This document shows positions 51,471 to 62,531 of a stretch of 64,000 bases of DNA, in pieces. This stretch comes from Paraburkholderia sp. NMBU_R16 (GTDB lineage Bacteria; Pseudomonadota; Gammaproteobacteria; Burkholderiales; Burkholderiaceae). Both the position numbers and the translations under genes were made by a program. Location: assembly GCF_013282575.1 (NCBI RefSeq), contig NZ_JAAAYE010000001.1, positions 62,001 through 126,000 of the forward strand. The letters are read 5' to 3'. The notes under the pieces are model-generated. The model searched no databases and was not told the origin of the DNA. It worked only from the letters and a program-made list of their open reading frames with translations. Each line of letters opens with the position of its first letter. Position 1 is the first letter of the stretch.

Positions 51471-52724
51471 CTAACGGCTTTGCTTTTCGCGCGCGGCGCA
51501 CGTGCTCCACATCGCCAATACCGCGAGTCCCACGGCGCCGGCAACGAGCAGGCCGGCAGCCAGCCAAAGCGCCGGCGAGAACGAGCCGACGCGCGCCGCA
51601 ATCGGCGCGGCCACGAGCGGCCCGACGATCTGCCCGAGGCCGTAGGCCGCCGTCGCATAACCCATCAGTCCCGCGGCACGCTCCCCCTTCAGCCGGCGCG
51701 CCTCGCGCATCGCAAAAAGCGTGATGGCGGTGAACGGGAATCCGATCAGGATGCTGCCGAGCGCAAAGCCCGCGACATTCGGAAACACGATGCCAAGCGC
51801 GATACCGGCCGCTTGCAGCAGATAACAGACGGCGAGCAGGCTCCGGTTGTCCCACGCGGGCGGCACCCGCGCGGCGAGCAGCGCGCCCGGAATCAACGCC
51901 GCGCCGAACATCGGCCAGAACAGGTCGGGCCACGAGGAGCCCGGCAACGCGTGACGGGCGATAACGGGCAAAAACGTCGCGGTGATGATGTAGCCGAAGC
52001 CCGGCAACCCATAGAGCAGCACGAGCCACGCGCCTTGCGCACCGGCGCGTGGCTCGGATGAAACATGCCCGTCGGCCGGCCCACTCGCAGCGGGTGCCGC
52101 GCCTGCCGCCGCCGACGAGGCGTGGGCCGCGCCGTCGTCGGCAAACGTGCGCCAGATCGGAACCGCGCACACGGCGCAGAGCACCCCGAAGCCGATCCAC
52201 CCGGCCGCCGCCCCATAGCGGGCAAGGAGGCCCGCAAAAAGCCCCGTGACGACAATGCCGATGCCCGGCCCCGTATAGATCAGCCCGCCCCACGCATGCG
52301 CACCGCGCCGCGCCAGACGCGCCAGCCCCCACTGGGAGGCGAACACGAACGTCCAGGCGCTCACCGCCCCCGCCGCGAAACGAATCGCTGCCCAGACCCA
52401 GAACGCGTCGACGAGGCCCATGGCACACGTGAGCACGACGGTCGCCGCGAGCCCCGCGCGGACCACCCGCCCCGGCTCGACGCGCAGCGCCGCGCAAGTG
52501 AGGGCGCCAACGAAATAGCCGGCGTAATTCGCCGATGCCAACCAGCCGCCTCCGCGCAGATCGAGCGCGCCGCCGTGCAGCATCAGCGGTAAAAGCGGCG
52601 TGAAAGCGAAGCGTCCCACCCCCAACGCGACAGCCAGGACGACCATGCAGGCGAGCGCCACCCGCGCCGGGCTGGGCTGAGCGGCAAACGACGGAGCGTA
52701 GTTTCGTAGCACGGAATGGCGCAT
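51471..52724 (-). CDS. YbfB/YjiJ-family MFS transporter
   Basis: A 417-residue membrane protein with about 12 segments in two halves linked by an Ala/Ser-rich loop (around residues 195-220). LGVGRFAFTPLLPLM near the N-terminus and GWLASANYAGYFVGALTCA are characteristic of the YbfB/YjiJ group of MFS proteins, whose substrates are mostly unknown. It is divergent from a LysR regulator that is likely to control it, with an inverted repeat between them. No ribosome site is evident before ATG 52724. Confidence 0.87.
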   Translation of the reverse strand: MRHSVLRNYAPSFAAQPSPARVALACMVVLAVALGVGRFAFTPLLPLMLHGGALDLRGGGWLASANYAGYFVGALTCAALRVEPGRVVRAGLAATVVLTCAMGLVDAFWVWAAIRFAAGAVSAWTFVFASQWGLARLARRGAHAWGGLIYTGPGIGIVVTGLFAGLLARYGAAAGWIGFGVLCAVCAVPIWRTFADDGAAHASSAAAGAAPAASGPADGHVSSEPRAGAQGAWLVLLYGLPGFGYIITATFLPVIARHALPGSSWPDLFWPMFGAALIPGALLAARVPPAWDNRSLLAVCYLLQAAGIALGIVFPNVAGFALGSILIGFPFTAITLFAMREARRLKGERAAGLMGYATAAYGLGQIVGPLVAAPIAARVGSFSPALWLAAGLLVAGAVGLAVLAMWSTCAAREKQSR

Positions 52725-52771
52725 GGCGACGGCTGGCGCGCGGCGGTTCGGACAGGGAAATCATAGCTTGA

Positions 52772-52806
52772 CCGTTCGTTCTCGAAAAATGAATAATTTC
52801 GAACGG
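52772..52806. promoter_or_regulatory. Inverted repeat between MFS and LysR genes
   Basis: CCGTTCG (52772-52778) and CGAACGG (52800-52806) flank an AT-rich centre in the 103-base divergent gap. Position fits a LysR binding region covering both promoters. Confidence 0.5.
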
Positions 52807-52827
52807 AATCATCTTTGAGAGAGAACC

Positions 52828-53724
52828 ATGGATCTCGCTGCGCTGACCGTCTTTCGCGCGGTCGTTCGGGAAAATGGCGTCACGCGCGCCGCGATGAAGC
52901 TCAACCGCGTCCAATCGAACGTCACGACGCGGGTCAAGCAATTGGAGGCGGAGCTCGGCACGCCGCTGTTCGTGCGCGATGGGCGCAGGCTCGTGCTGAC
53001 GCCGGCAGGGGAAACGCTGCTGCCGTATGCCGAACGGTTGCTCGCGCTGGCCGACGAAGCGCGTCAGGCGCTCGTCGACGATGAGCCCCGCGGGCGATTG
53101 GCACTGGGTACGATGGAAAGCACCGCGGCAACGCGGCTGCCGAGCTTGCTCGCCAGCTATCACCAGCGGTGGCCCGACGTAGCGCTCGAGCTGACGACGG
53201 CCACGACGGGCTGTCTGCACGAACGGCTCATGAAATTCGAAATCGATGCGGCATTGATGGCGCGGCCACCCGAGCCGGGCATGCTCGACGAGTCGCTCGA
53301 CAGCGTCCCCGTCTTTCAGGAGTCGCTCGTCATGCTGACGCCGCGCGGCCATCGGCCGATTCGGCAAGCATCCGATATCGCGCTGTCGACACTCGTCGCA
53401 TTCGAGCGCGGCTGCTCGTATCGAGAATATATCGAGCGATGGTACGCCGGGCATGGTATTCGCCCGGCCCGCGTGCTCGAGCTCGGCTCATATCATGCGA
53501 TCGTGGCCTGCGTGGCCGCGGGCGCGGGCGTGGCCGTCGCCCCACGCTCGGTTCTCGAGCTGCTGCCGCGCGGTGCGGACGACGTGGCGGTCCACGCGCT
53601 CGACGAACTGGACGCGATCGACACGCTGCTCGTCTGGCGCCGAGGGCAATGCTCGGCGGCGCTCAAGGCGCTGCGCGAGCTGCTGCTCGCCGCGCGATCG
53701 AGCGCCGCCGCGTTTCAAAGCTGA
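52828..53724 (+). CDS. LysR-family transcriptional regulator
   Basis: A 298-residue LysR regulator. The N-terminal helix-turn-helix runs from [20 protein letters not shown] through [20 protein letters not shown], then a substrate-binding domain (about residues 88-290). GAGAGAACC precedes the ATG. It is divergent from the YbfB-type MFS gene and probably regulates it; the effector is unknown. It converges with alaS, overlapping its end by ten bases. Confidence 0.92.
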   Translation: MDLAALTVFRAVVRENGVTRAAMKLNRVQSNVTTRVKQLEAELGTPLFVRDGRRLVLTPAGETLLPYAERLLALADEARQALVDDEPRGRLALGTMESTAATRLPSLLASYHQRWPDVALELTTATTGCLHERLMKFEIDAALMARPPEPGMLDESLDSVPVFQESLVMLTPRGHRPIRQASDIALSTLVAFERGCSYREYIERWYAGHGIRPARVLELGSYHAIVACVAAGAGVAVAPRSVLELLPRGADDVAVHALDELDAIDTLLVWRRGQCSAALKALRELLLAARSSAAAFQS

Positions 53725-56339
53725 GCGCGCACCCACCCGGTAACGGCAGCCAGTGCGGCGGGCAGCGCAGCGGGCTCGGTACCGCCGGCCTGCGCCATGT
53801 CGGGGCGACCGCCGCCCTTGCCGCCGACTTGCTGGGCAACGAAGTTGACGAGCTCGCCGGCCTTGACCTTCTTGCTCGCGTCCGGCGTCACGCCTGCGAT
53901 GAGGCTGACCTTGCCGCCGTCGACGGCCGCGAGCACGATGGCCGCGTGCTTGAGCTTGTCCTTGAGCTTGTCCACGGTCTCGCGAAGCGTTTTGACGTCG
54001 GCGCCGTCGAGCGTCGCGGCGAGAACCTGCACGCCGTCGACATCGACGGCCTTGGCCACCAATTCGTCGCCCTGGCTCGACGCGAGCTTGGACTTCAGCG
54101 CCGCGAGTTCCTTCTCGAGCGATTTGACCTGTTCCTGCACTTGCCCGATGCGCTGCGTGAGCTCGGAAGGCTGCGCCTTGAGCGCCGCGGCCGCGGCAGC
54201 CAACTGCGCCTCGAGCGTCTGCGTGTAGCGCACGGCGTTATCGCCCGTCAGCGCCTCGACGCGGCGAACGCCCGCGGCGACGCCGGTCTCCGCGACGATC
54301 TTGAAGAAACCGATATCGCCTGTGCGATGCACATGCGTGCCGCCGCAAAGCTCGCGCGAAAAACCGAGATCGAGCACCCGTACCTCGTCGCCGTATTTTT
54401 CGCCGAAAAGCGCCATGGCGCCGGCCTTCACCGCTTCGTCGAATGGCATGACGCGTACGACGCCGGGCGCGTTGGCGAAAATTTCCGCGTTGACGATGTC
54501 TTCGACACGGCGGATCTGGTCGTCCGTCATCGGCGCGTTATGAACGAAGTCGAAACGCGTTTTGTCGGGATCGACGAGCGAGCCTTTTTGCTGCACGTGC
54601 GCGCCGAGCACTTCACGCAACGCCTTGTGCATCAGGTGCGTCGCCGAATGGTTGCGCGCGGTGCGCGCGCGGCGGATCGCGTCGATCTCGGCCTTCACGA
54701 CGTCGCCCACCTTCAGCGTGCCCTGCTCGAGCGTGCCATGATGGCCGATCACGTCGGCCTGGACCTTGAGCGTATCGAGCACCGCGAAACGCACGCTGGC
54801 GTTGGCAATGACGCCCGTATCGCCCACCTGACCGCCCGATTCCGCATAAAACGGCGTGTGATCGAGCACGACGACGGCCTGCTGCCCAGGCGCAACCTGG
54901 TTGACGGCCGAGCCGTCGACATACAGTGCGACGATTTTGGCGTCGTCGAAGATCTGTTCCTCGTAGCCGTGGAACGTCGTCTTGGCGCCCGAGTATTCGA
55001 GGCCTTGCGCCATCTTGAACTTGCCGGCCGCTCGAGCCTGCTCGCGCTGGCGCGACATCGCTTCGTCGAACGCGGGTTCGTCCACCGTCACGTCGCGCTC
55101 GCGGCAGACATCGGCCGTCAGATCGAGCGGAAAGCCATAGGTATCGTGGAGCTTGAAAGCGACTTCGCCATCGAGCGTCTTGCCGCCCTTGGATGCGAGA
55201 TCGGTCAGCGCCGATTCGAGGATCGACATGCCGTGCTCGATCGTCTCGAAAAAGCGCTCTTCTTCCTGGCGCAGGACGTCCGTCACCCGTGCTTGCGCAT
55301 CGGCAAGCTCGGGATAGGCGGCGCCCATCTCTTTGACGAGATCGGCCACGAGCTCGTGGAAGAACGGCCGCTTACAGCCCAGCTTGTAGCCGTGACGGAT
55401 GGCGCGGCGCACGATCCGGCGTAGCACGTAGCCGCGGCCCTCGTTGCCCGGAATCACGCCGTCGACGATCAAGAACGAACACGCGCGGATATGGTCGGCG
55501 ATGACTTTCAGCGAATTGTTGCCGAGGTCGCTCACGCCGGTTTCGCGCGCGGCGGCCTTGATCAGCGCCTCGAAGAGGTCGATCTCGTAGTTGCTGTGGA
55601 CGTGCTGCAGCACGGCCGCGATGCGTTCGAGGCCCATGCCCGTATCGACACAGGGCTTGGGCAGCGGCGTCATGTTGCCCTGGGCGTCCCGGTTGAACTG
55701 CATGAACACGAGGTTCCAGATCTCGATGTAGCGGTCGCCGTCTTCCTCGGGCGATCCGGGCGGGCCGCCCCAGACTTCGGGACCATGATCGTAGAAGATC
55801 TCCGAGCAGGGGCCGCACGGGCCCGTATCCGCCATTTGCCAGAAATTGTCCGACGCATAGCGGGCGCCCTTGTTGTCGCCGATGCGGATGATGCGCTCGC
55901 GCGGCACGCCGACTTCGTCGGCCCAGATGCCGTACGCCTCGTCGTCTTCCTGATAGACCGTGACCCAGAGCTTGTCCTTCGGCAATCCATAGACGCCTGT
56001 CAAAAGCTCCCAGGCGTAACGAATCGCGTCGCGCTTGAAGTAGTCGCCGAACGAGAAGTTGCCGAGCATCTCGAAGAACGTATGATGCCGTGCCGTATAG
56101 CCGACGTTCTCGAGATCGTTGTGCTTGCCGCCCGCGCGGACGCTGCGCTGGGCCGTGGTGGCGCGCGTATACGGCCGCGATTCGGCGCCGAGAAACACGT
56201 CTTTGAACTGCACCATGCCCGAGTTGGTGAAGAGCAGTGTCGGGTCGTTGCCCGGCACGAGGCTCGACGAGCGGACGATCGTATGGCCCTTCGATTCGAA
56301 GAACCTGAGGAATTTCTCGCGGATTTCGGCGGCTTTCAT
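53715..56339 (-). CDS. alaS: Alanyl-tRNA synthetase
   Basis: An 874-residue class II synthetase that charges tRNA-Ala. It begins [20 protein letters not shown]; class II motifs lie in the first 250 residues ([15 protein letters not shown]). The editing domain holds the zinc ligands in [14 protein letters not shown] and [11 protein letters not shown], and the C-terminal DHHA1 domain ends [14 protein letters not shown] 56339 gives the standard N-terminus. A TATAAT box on this strand at 56415-56420 may be part of its promoter. Confidence 0.97.
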   Translation of the reverse strand: MKAAEIREKFLRFFESKGHTIVRSSSLVPGNDPTLLFTNSGMVQFKDVFLGAESRPYTRATTAQRSVRAGGKHNDLENVGYTARHHTFFEMLGNFSFGDYFKRDAIRYAWELLTGVYGLPKDKLWVTVYQEDDEAYGIWADEVGVPRERIIRIGDNKGARYASDNFWQMADTGPCGPCSEIFYDHGPEVWGGPPGSPEEDGDRYIEIWNLVFMQFNRDAQGNMTPLPKPCVDTGMGLERIAAVLQHVHSNYEIDLFEALIKAAARETGVSDLGNNSLKVIADHIRACSFLIVDGVIPGNEGRGYVLRRIVRRAIRHGYKLGCKRPFFHELVADLVKEMGAAYPELADAQARVTDVLRQEEERFFETIEHGMSILESALTDLASKGGKTLDGEVAFKLHDTYGFPLDLTADVCRERDVTVDEPAFDEAMSRQREQARAAGKFKMAQGLEYSGAKTTFHGYEEQIFDDAKIVALYVDGSAVNQVAPGQQAVVVLDHTPFYAESGGQVGDTGVIANASVRFAVLDTLKVQADVIGHHGTLEQGTLKVGDVVKAEIDAIRRARTARNHSATHLMHKALREVLGAHVQQKGSLVDPDKTRFDFVHNAPMTDDQIRRVEDIVNAEIFANAPGVVRVMPFDEAVKAGAMALFGEKYGDEVRVLDLGFSRELCGGTHVHRTGDIGFFKIVAETGVAAGVRRVEALTGDNAVRYTQTLEAQLAAAAAALKAQPSELTQRIGQVQEQVKSLEKELAALKSKLASSQGDELVAKAVDVDGVQVLAATLDGADVKTLRETVDKLKDKLKHAAIVLAAVDGGKVSLIAGVTPDASKKVKAGELVNFVAQQVGGKGGGRPDMAQAGGTEPAALPAALAAVTGWVRAQL

Positions 56340-56534
56340 AAAGGACGGGGGACGGTCTCGATTGGAACCCGGCGTCCGCCTCACGCGGGCGGCCGGCTTC
56401 GCCTAAACGACCAATTATACGGAAATGTCGCCCGATTGCCCCTACCGGGCAAGGCGGCTTGGGGTGCGCATCGAAAACCGCTTAAGATGCTCGCGACGCC
56501 GGACGTTCGCTCCGGCGGCCGATTCGAGGAGCCA

Positions 56535-57764
56535 ATGACAGACATGGGAGCGCTCAGCCACATTCGCGTACTCGATCTCACCCGCGTGCTCGCGGGCCCC
56601 TGGTGCGCGCAGACGCTCGCCGATCTGGGCGCCGACGTGATCAAGATCGAGCGGCCCGGAACAGGCGACGACACTCGCCACTGGGGCCCGCCGTACCTGA
56701 AGGCGGCCGACGGCACCGATACACGCGAGGCCGCTTACTACCTCTGCGCGAATCGCAACAAGCGCTCGGTCACCGTGGATATCGCATCGCCCGACGGACA
56801 GCGGATCGTTCGCGAACTCGCCGCGCAAAGCGATGTCGTGCTCGAAAACTACAAGGTCGGACAGCTCGCCAAGTATGGACTCGACCACGCATCCCTTACG
56901 CAGGTGAAACCCGACCTGATCTATTGCTCGGTGACCGGCTTCGGTCAAACGGGGCCGCTCGCCGAACGCGCGGGCTACGACTTCATCGTGCAAGGCATGG
57001 GCGGCTTCATGAGCGTGACGGGCGAACGGGACGGCCAGCCCGGCGGCGGACCGCAAAAAGCGGGGGTGGCGATCGCCGATCTGATGACGGGAATGTACGC
57101 GACGGTGGCGGTGCTCGCCGCCCTCGCCCATCGAGAGCGTACCGGCGTCGGCCAGTACATCGACATGGCGCTGCTCGACGTGCAGGTTGCCATGCTCGCC
57201 AACATGGGCTCGAACTATCTGACGAGCGGCCGGCCTCCGCAGCGCTGGGGCAATGCGCACCAGAACATCGTGCCCTACCAGGCGTTTCAGGCGAGCGATG
57301 GCTGGATCATCCTTGCCATCGGCAACGACGCTCAATTCCGCAAGTTCGCGCAGGTGGGTGGGCGCCCGGAGCTCGCCGACGACCCGCGCTTTGCGACGAA
57401 CCCCGAGCGGGTCCGGCATCGCGAGACGCTCGTGCCGATCGTCGCCGAGATCGTGAAGACGCGCGGCAAGCGCGAGTGGATCGCGTTGCTCGAAGCGGCC
57501 GGCGTGCCGTGCGGGCCGATCAACGATGTCGCCGAGGTGTTCGACAACGAGCAGGTGCAGGCGCGCCGCATGCGCGTGACGGTGCCGCATCCGAGCGGAG
57601 CCGAGGCGGCACTGGTACGCAACCCCATCGTCATGAGCGAGACGCCGCCGGAAGTGCACAGCGCCCCCCCGATGCTGGGCGAGCATACCGACGAGGTGCT
57701 GCGCAGTCTCCTGGGCTACGACGATGCGACGATCGCCGATTTGCGCGCACGCGCGGTCATCTGA
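56535..57764 (+). CDS. CaiB/BaiF family CoA transferase
   Basis: A 409-residue class III CoA transferase that moves CoA from an acyl-CoA to another acid. IRVLDLTRVLAGPWCAQTLA at the start, ADVIKIERPGTGDDTRHWGP, DLIYCSVTGFGQTGPLAERA and AGYDFIVQGMGGFMSVTGE with the aspartate that forms the anhydride are family hallmarks. The start is ATG 56535, after CGAGGAGCCA. It is placed between alaS and glnS, a position conserved in Burkholderiales, without a catabolic partner. Its CoA donor and acceptor are not known from sequence; a succinyl-CoA-dependent transferase is one option. Confidence 0.9.
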   Translation: MTDMGALSHIRVLDLTRVLAGPWCAQTLADLGADVIKIERPGTGDDTRHWGPPYLKAADGTDTREAAYYLCANRNKRSVTVDIASPDGQRIVRELAAQSDVVLENYKVGQLAKYGLDHASLTQVKPDLIYCSVTGFGQTGPLAERAGYDFIVQGMGGFMSVTGERDGQPGGGPQKAGVAIADLMTGMYATVAVLAALAHRERTGVGQYIDMALLDVQVAMLANMGSNYLTSGRPPQRWGNAHQNIVPYQAFQASDGWIILAIGNDAQFRKFAQVGGRPELADDPRFATNPERVRHRETLVPIVAEIVKTRGKREWIALLEAAGVPCGPINDVAEVFDNEQVQARRMRVTVPHPSGAEAALVRNPIVMSETPPEVHSAPPMLGEHTDEVLRSLLGYDDATIADLRARAVI

Positions 57765-57877
57765 AAGAGCCTCGCGACATCGTTGCGGCCGCGGGCTCGC
57801 TGAAGCCCGCTCAGGTAGAATGACCGGAAACGCCGCGCGGGCGCGGCCCGCCTACTTAGCCGATCCTCATTTTTCGC

Positions 57878-59593
<1,716 letters not shown>

Positions 59594-59686
59594 ACAGACG
59601 AGCCCCAGGGCGCACAGGGGCCTGCTGCACGCACCGACCGGACGGGGCCGCTCAAGCTGACAGCCGCATCGGCTGCCGGATGCGAA

Positions 59687-60136
59687 TCACAACGTCTTAT
59701 GCAGTTCGGTCAGTGAAAGCGCCGTTTCGAAGAGCCGCGTGAGGCTGCGGCTCGCGAAGCGGCCCACCTCCATCGGCGCCACCCAACGGAACGCATCCAT
59801 CTCCGGAATCATCGAGCCGTCCTTGCGGCTGGGAAAAAGCGACGTGCAGTTGCAGCGCGCAAGATCGATTTCTCCCCCTTCAGCGCGCACCGCAAAAAGA
59901 TGCAGATCCTTGTCCCGCCGATAAACAAAGCGCCCGAGGTCCTTCAGACGCTCGGGCGCAAACTCGATGCTGGTCTCCTCGCGCAATTCGCGCAGCGCCG
60001 TATCGATCGGCGCCTCCCCCGTTTCGCCTTGTCCTTTTGGAATGTCCCAATGCGTCGTATCCGTCGCATGGGCAAGCAATACATATCCACGCCGGTCGAG
60101 CACAACGACACCGCACGATACGCTGCGTTCGCTCAT
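59687..60136 (-). CDS. NUDIX hydrolase (bis(5'-nucleosyl)-tetraphosphatase-like)
   Basis: A 149-residue NUDIX protein. The NUDIX box is PKGQGETGEAPIDTALRELR followed by EETSIEF. HWDIPKGQGE and the late aromatic-rich MDAFRWVAPMEVG resemble bacterial diadenosine-tetraphosphate hydrolases, a possible substrate along with other nucleoside polyphosphates. It converges with glnS; 34 bases separate it from the aqpZ stop upstream on its strand. Confidence 0.87.
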   Translation of the reverse strand: MSERSVSCGVVVLDRRGYVLLAHATDTTHWDIPKGQGETGEAPIDTALRELREETSIEFAPERLKDLGRFVYRRDKDLHLFAVRAEGGEIDLARCNCTSLFPSRKDGSMIPEMDAFRWVAPMEVGRFASRSLTRLFETALSLTELHKTL

Positions 60137-60170
60137 CGGCTAGTGGCCTGCCAACTCCAGCCGGCCCGAC

Positions 60171-60893
60171 TCACGTCGTCGCAGCCTGACCGACGGCCGC
60201 CTTCGGCGCAGGCTCGAGCACGAGCCGATAGATCGCGCCGCCCACCGCCCCGCCAACGAGCGGCACGACCCAGAAAAACCAAAGCTGACCGAGCGCCCAA
60301 CCACCCTCGAACACGGCCACGCCGGTACTGCGGGCCGGATTGACCGATGTGTTGGTCACGGGAATGCTGATCAGGTGGATCAACGTCAACGCAAGGCCGA
60401 TCGCGATCGGCGCAAAACCGGCGGGGGCCCGCTTGTCCGTTGCGCCGAGGATGATCAGCACAAAAAACGCCGTCAGCACGAACTCGGTCATTGCCGCCGC
60501 CGCCACGGAATAGCCGCCGGGCGAATGTGCTCCGTAGCCGTTGGACGCGAATCCGCCTGCCATGTCGAACCCCGGCTTGCCGGTCGCAATGCAATAAAGC
60601 ACGCCCGCCGCGGCAATCGCGCCGAGCACCTGCGCGACGATATAAGGTCCCACCTCGTATGCGGGAAAGCGCCCGCCGGCGTACAGTCCCACCGTCACGG
60701 CCGGATTGAAATGGGCACCCGAGATATGGCCTACAGCGTAAGCCATCGTCAGCACGGTGAGTCCGAACGCCAACGCCACGCCGGCAAAACCGATCCCCAA
60801 CTGCGGGTACGCGGCAGCGAGAACGGCGCTGCCGCAGCCGCCCAACACCAGCCAGAACGTACCTAGGAATTCCGCCGCAAGCCGCTTCGTCAT
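60171..60893 (-). CDS. aqpZ: Aquaporin Z
   Basis: A 240-residue water channel of the inner membrane with six membrane segments and two half-helices carrying NPA motifs: [19 protein letters not shown] and [14 protein letters not shown]. The selectivity-filter residues Phe (ALAFGLTVL), His (LIHLISIPV) and Arg (after the second NPA) fit a water-specific AqpZ rather than a glycerol channel. It begins [23 protein letters not shown] 60893 is preceded by GAGAGCGACAC. Confidence 0.95.
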   Translation of the reverse strand: MTKRLAAEFLGTFWLVLGGCGSAVLAAAYPQLGIGFAGVALAFGLTVLTMAYAVGHISGAHFNPAVTVGLYAGGRFPAYEVGPYIVAQVLGAIAAAGVLYCIATGKPGFDMAGGFASNGYGAHSPGGYSVAAAAMTEFVLTAFFVLIILGATDKRAPAGFAPIAIGLALTLIHLISIPVTNTSVNPARSTGVAVFEGGWALGQLWFFWVVPLVGGAVGGAIYRLVLEPAPKAAVGQAATT

Positions 60894-61048
60894 GTGTCGC
60901 TCTCGATAGGTCATGAGGTATGACGATGCTAGGCCAGGCACTGCAACAACTCAAGCCGTATGAGGCCGCCGACAGCCGATTTGACGAAATTTCATAATTT
61001 GTGGGATTTGGCCACGGGTAAGCGCGTTACGCGACTCGATGTACACGC

Positions 61049-62398
61049 TCATTCGGCCGGCATCGCTTCGTAGCCGTCGGTCAACGTCCGCAAGAACGCG
61101 ATGACATCGCGAATCTCCCGCTCGTCGAGCGCCGGTTTGCCGCCGCGCCGACGATCGAAAGGGGGCTCGGTATTGATGTTGGCCCAGTACCGCTTCGGCA
61201 GATCGTCGAATTTGCCGAAGCGACCGCCAACGACCGGATAGAACCGCTCGGGATGCGTGTCGCGCTCGGCATAAAAGCGCAAGACCTCCTCGAGCGACCG
61301 ATAGATGCCGTTATGAAAAAAGGTCTGCCGCGTGGCGACGTTGCGCAGCGTCGGCGTGCGAAACAGTCCACAGAATTCGTCGCGCCCGGCCAAGTCCGTG
61401 CGCCAAGGCCCGCATGCGCCCAGATCGAAGAACCGAGGGTCGCGATTCGCCGCGAGTGCGCGGTTGCGCGGCACGCCGAGTGCGATCAGGCCAAAGTCGG
61501 TAAAGAGGGGCGGCGAGCCATCTTTGGCTCGCTCGCTCGGATGGCAGCTAGCGCAGTTGCCTTTGCGTTCGTCGTTGAATAGTTGCAGGCCGCGCAACTC
61601 CGCCTCGCTCAACGCGGCACGGCCGGCAAGATAGGCGTCGTACTTGCTCGTGTAGGGAGAGAACACCGACGGCTTTTCCTCGAATACGGCGAGCGCGTCC
61701 AACACCGCATCGAACGTAGCCTGATCGTCGTCGAGCACGTGCGCGCCGAATGCCGCGCGAAATGTCCGGGCGTAAGGTGCCGCACGCACGGCCGCGGCGA
61801 CATGTGCCGGCGCGCTGCCCATCTCGAATGGCGATAGCAGCGGAACGGCAGCCTGCGCGCGATGGGTGTCGACACGGCCATCCCATGTCAAACCGCCCGT
61901 CGGGCCCGCGTCGACGCTTTCGTCGCCTTCGTCATCGGAGTCGTGATAGTGCTCGCTGAAAGCGGGTACCCATTGCGAGTACATCAATGTCGGCACCGCG
62001 CGATAGCCGGGTTGGCGCAGATCCGTCCCGCCGAGTTGAACAGATAAAGCATTGGGCGGCCCGAACGCGTGCGCGGGGCTATGGCACGACGCGCAGGCGA
62101 GCTTGCCCGAGCCCGATAGCGACGGGTCGAAAAAAAGCTTCTCGCCCAGTGCCGTCTTCATGCGAACCGACGCATACACGTTCGCACGCGTCGCACCGCT
62201 TCCGATGCCGATGCCGAGTTCAGCCGCTTCGCCCGGCCGCGGCGCCTGCGCGGGGCGCGTACAGGCGGCAAGCGACGCGATCGCGCAAACCGCGCTTGCA
62301 ATGGCCACGGCGCTCCGCAGGCGCCGCTCCATGCCGGACACGCGTTCGCCGGCCACACGCGTCACCGCGCTCGCGCACGCGCGTGCGTTGAGCTCCAC
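61049..62398 (-). CDS. Di-haem cytochrome c peroxidase-like lipoprotein
   Basis: A 449-residue exported protein of the bacterial di-haem cytochrome c peroxidase/MauG family. Two haem-binding motifs are present, LACASCHSPAH and NCASCHPSERA, with axial Met/His candidates in MGSAPAHV and RQTFFHNGIY. The lipoprotein signal ends SLAAC. The start is uncertain: GTG 62398 has GGGAGG at six bases, whereas ATG 62332 gives a standard 23-residue lipoprotein signal (MERRLRSAVAIASAVCAIAS). It probably reduces peroxide or oxidises another periplasmic substrate at the membrane surface. It is divergent from the AcpA-type phosphoesterase gene. The central acidic run HYHDSDDEGDESVDAG is unusual. Confidence 0.85.
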   Translation of the reverse strand: MELNARACASAVTRVAGERVSGMERRLRSAVAIASAVCAIASLAACTRPAQAPRPGEAAELGIGIGSGATRANVYASVRMKTALGEKLFFDPSLSGSGKLACASCHSPAHAFGPPNALSVQLGGTDLRQPGYRAVPTLMYSQWVPAFSEHYHDSDDEGDESVDAGPTGGLTWDGRVDTHRAQAAVPLLSPFEMGSAPAHVAAAVRAAPYARTFRAAFGAHVLDDDQATFDAVLDALAVFEEKPSVFSPYTSKYDAYLAGRAALSEAELRGLQLFNDERKGNCASCHPSERAKDGSPPLFTDFGLIALGVPRNRALAANRDPRFFDLGACGPWRTDLAGRDEFCGLFRTPTLRNVATRQTFFHNGIYRSLEEVLRFYAERDTHPERFYPVVGGRFGKFDDLPKRYWANINTEPPFDRRRGGKPALDEREIRDVIAFLRTLTDGYEAMPAE

Positions 62399-62531
62399 GT
62401 CCAACCTCCCCGTTTCGACGTCGGGAAAAAGACACGTTATCGCGATAAACTGCCGCGACCCGCGCGAGCTGCACCGGCGCACCGATAGATGCCACACGGC
62501 ACGAAACGCTCGACCCAACGGAGAATAAGCG

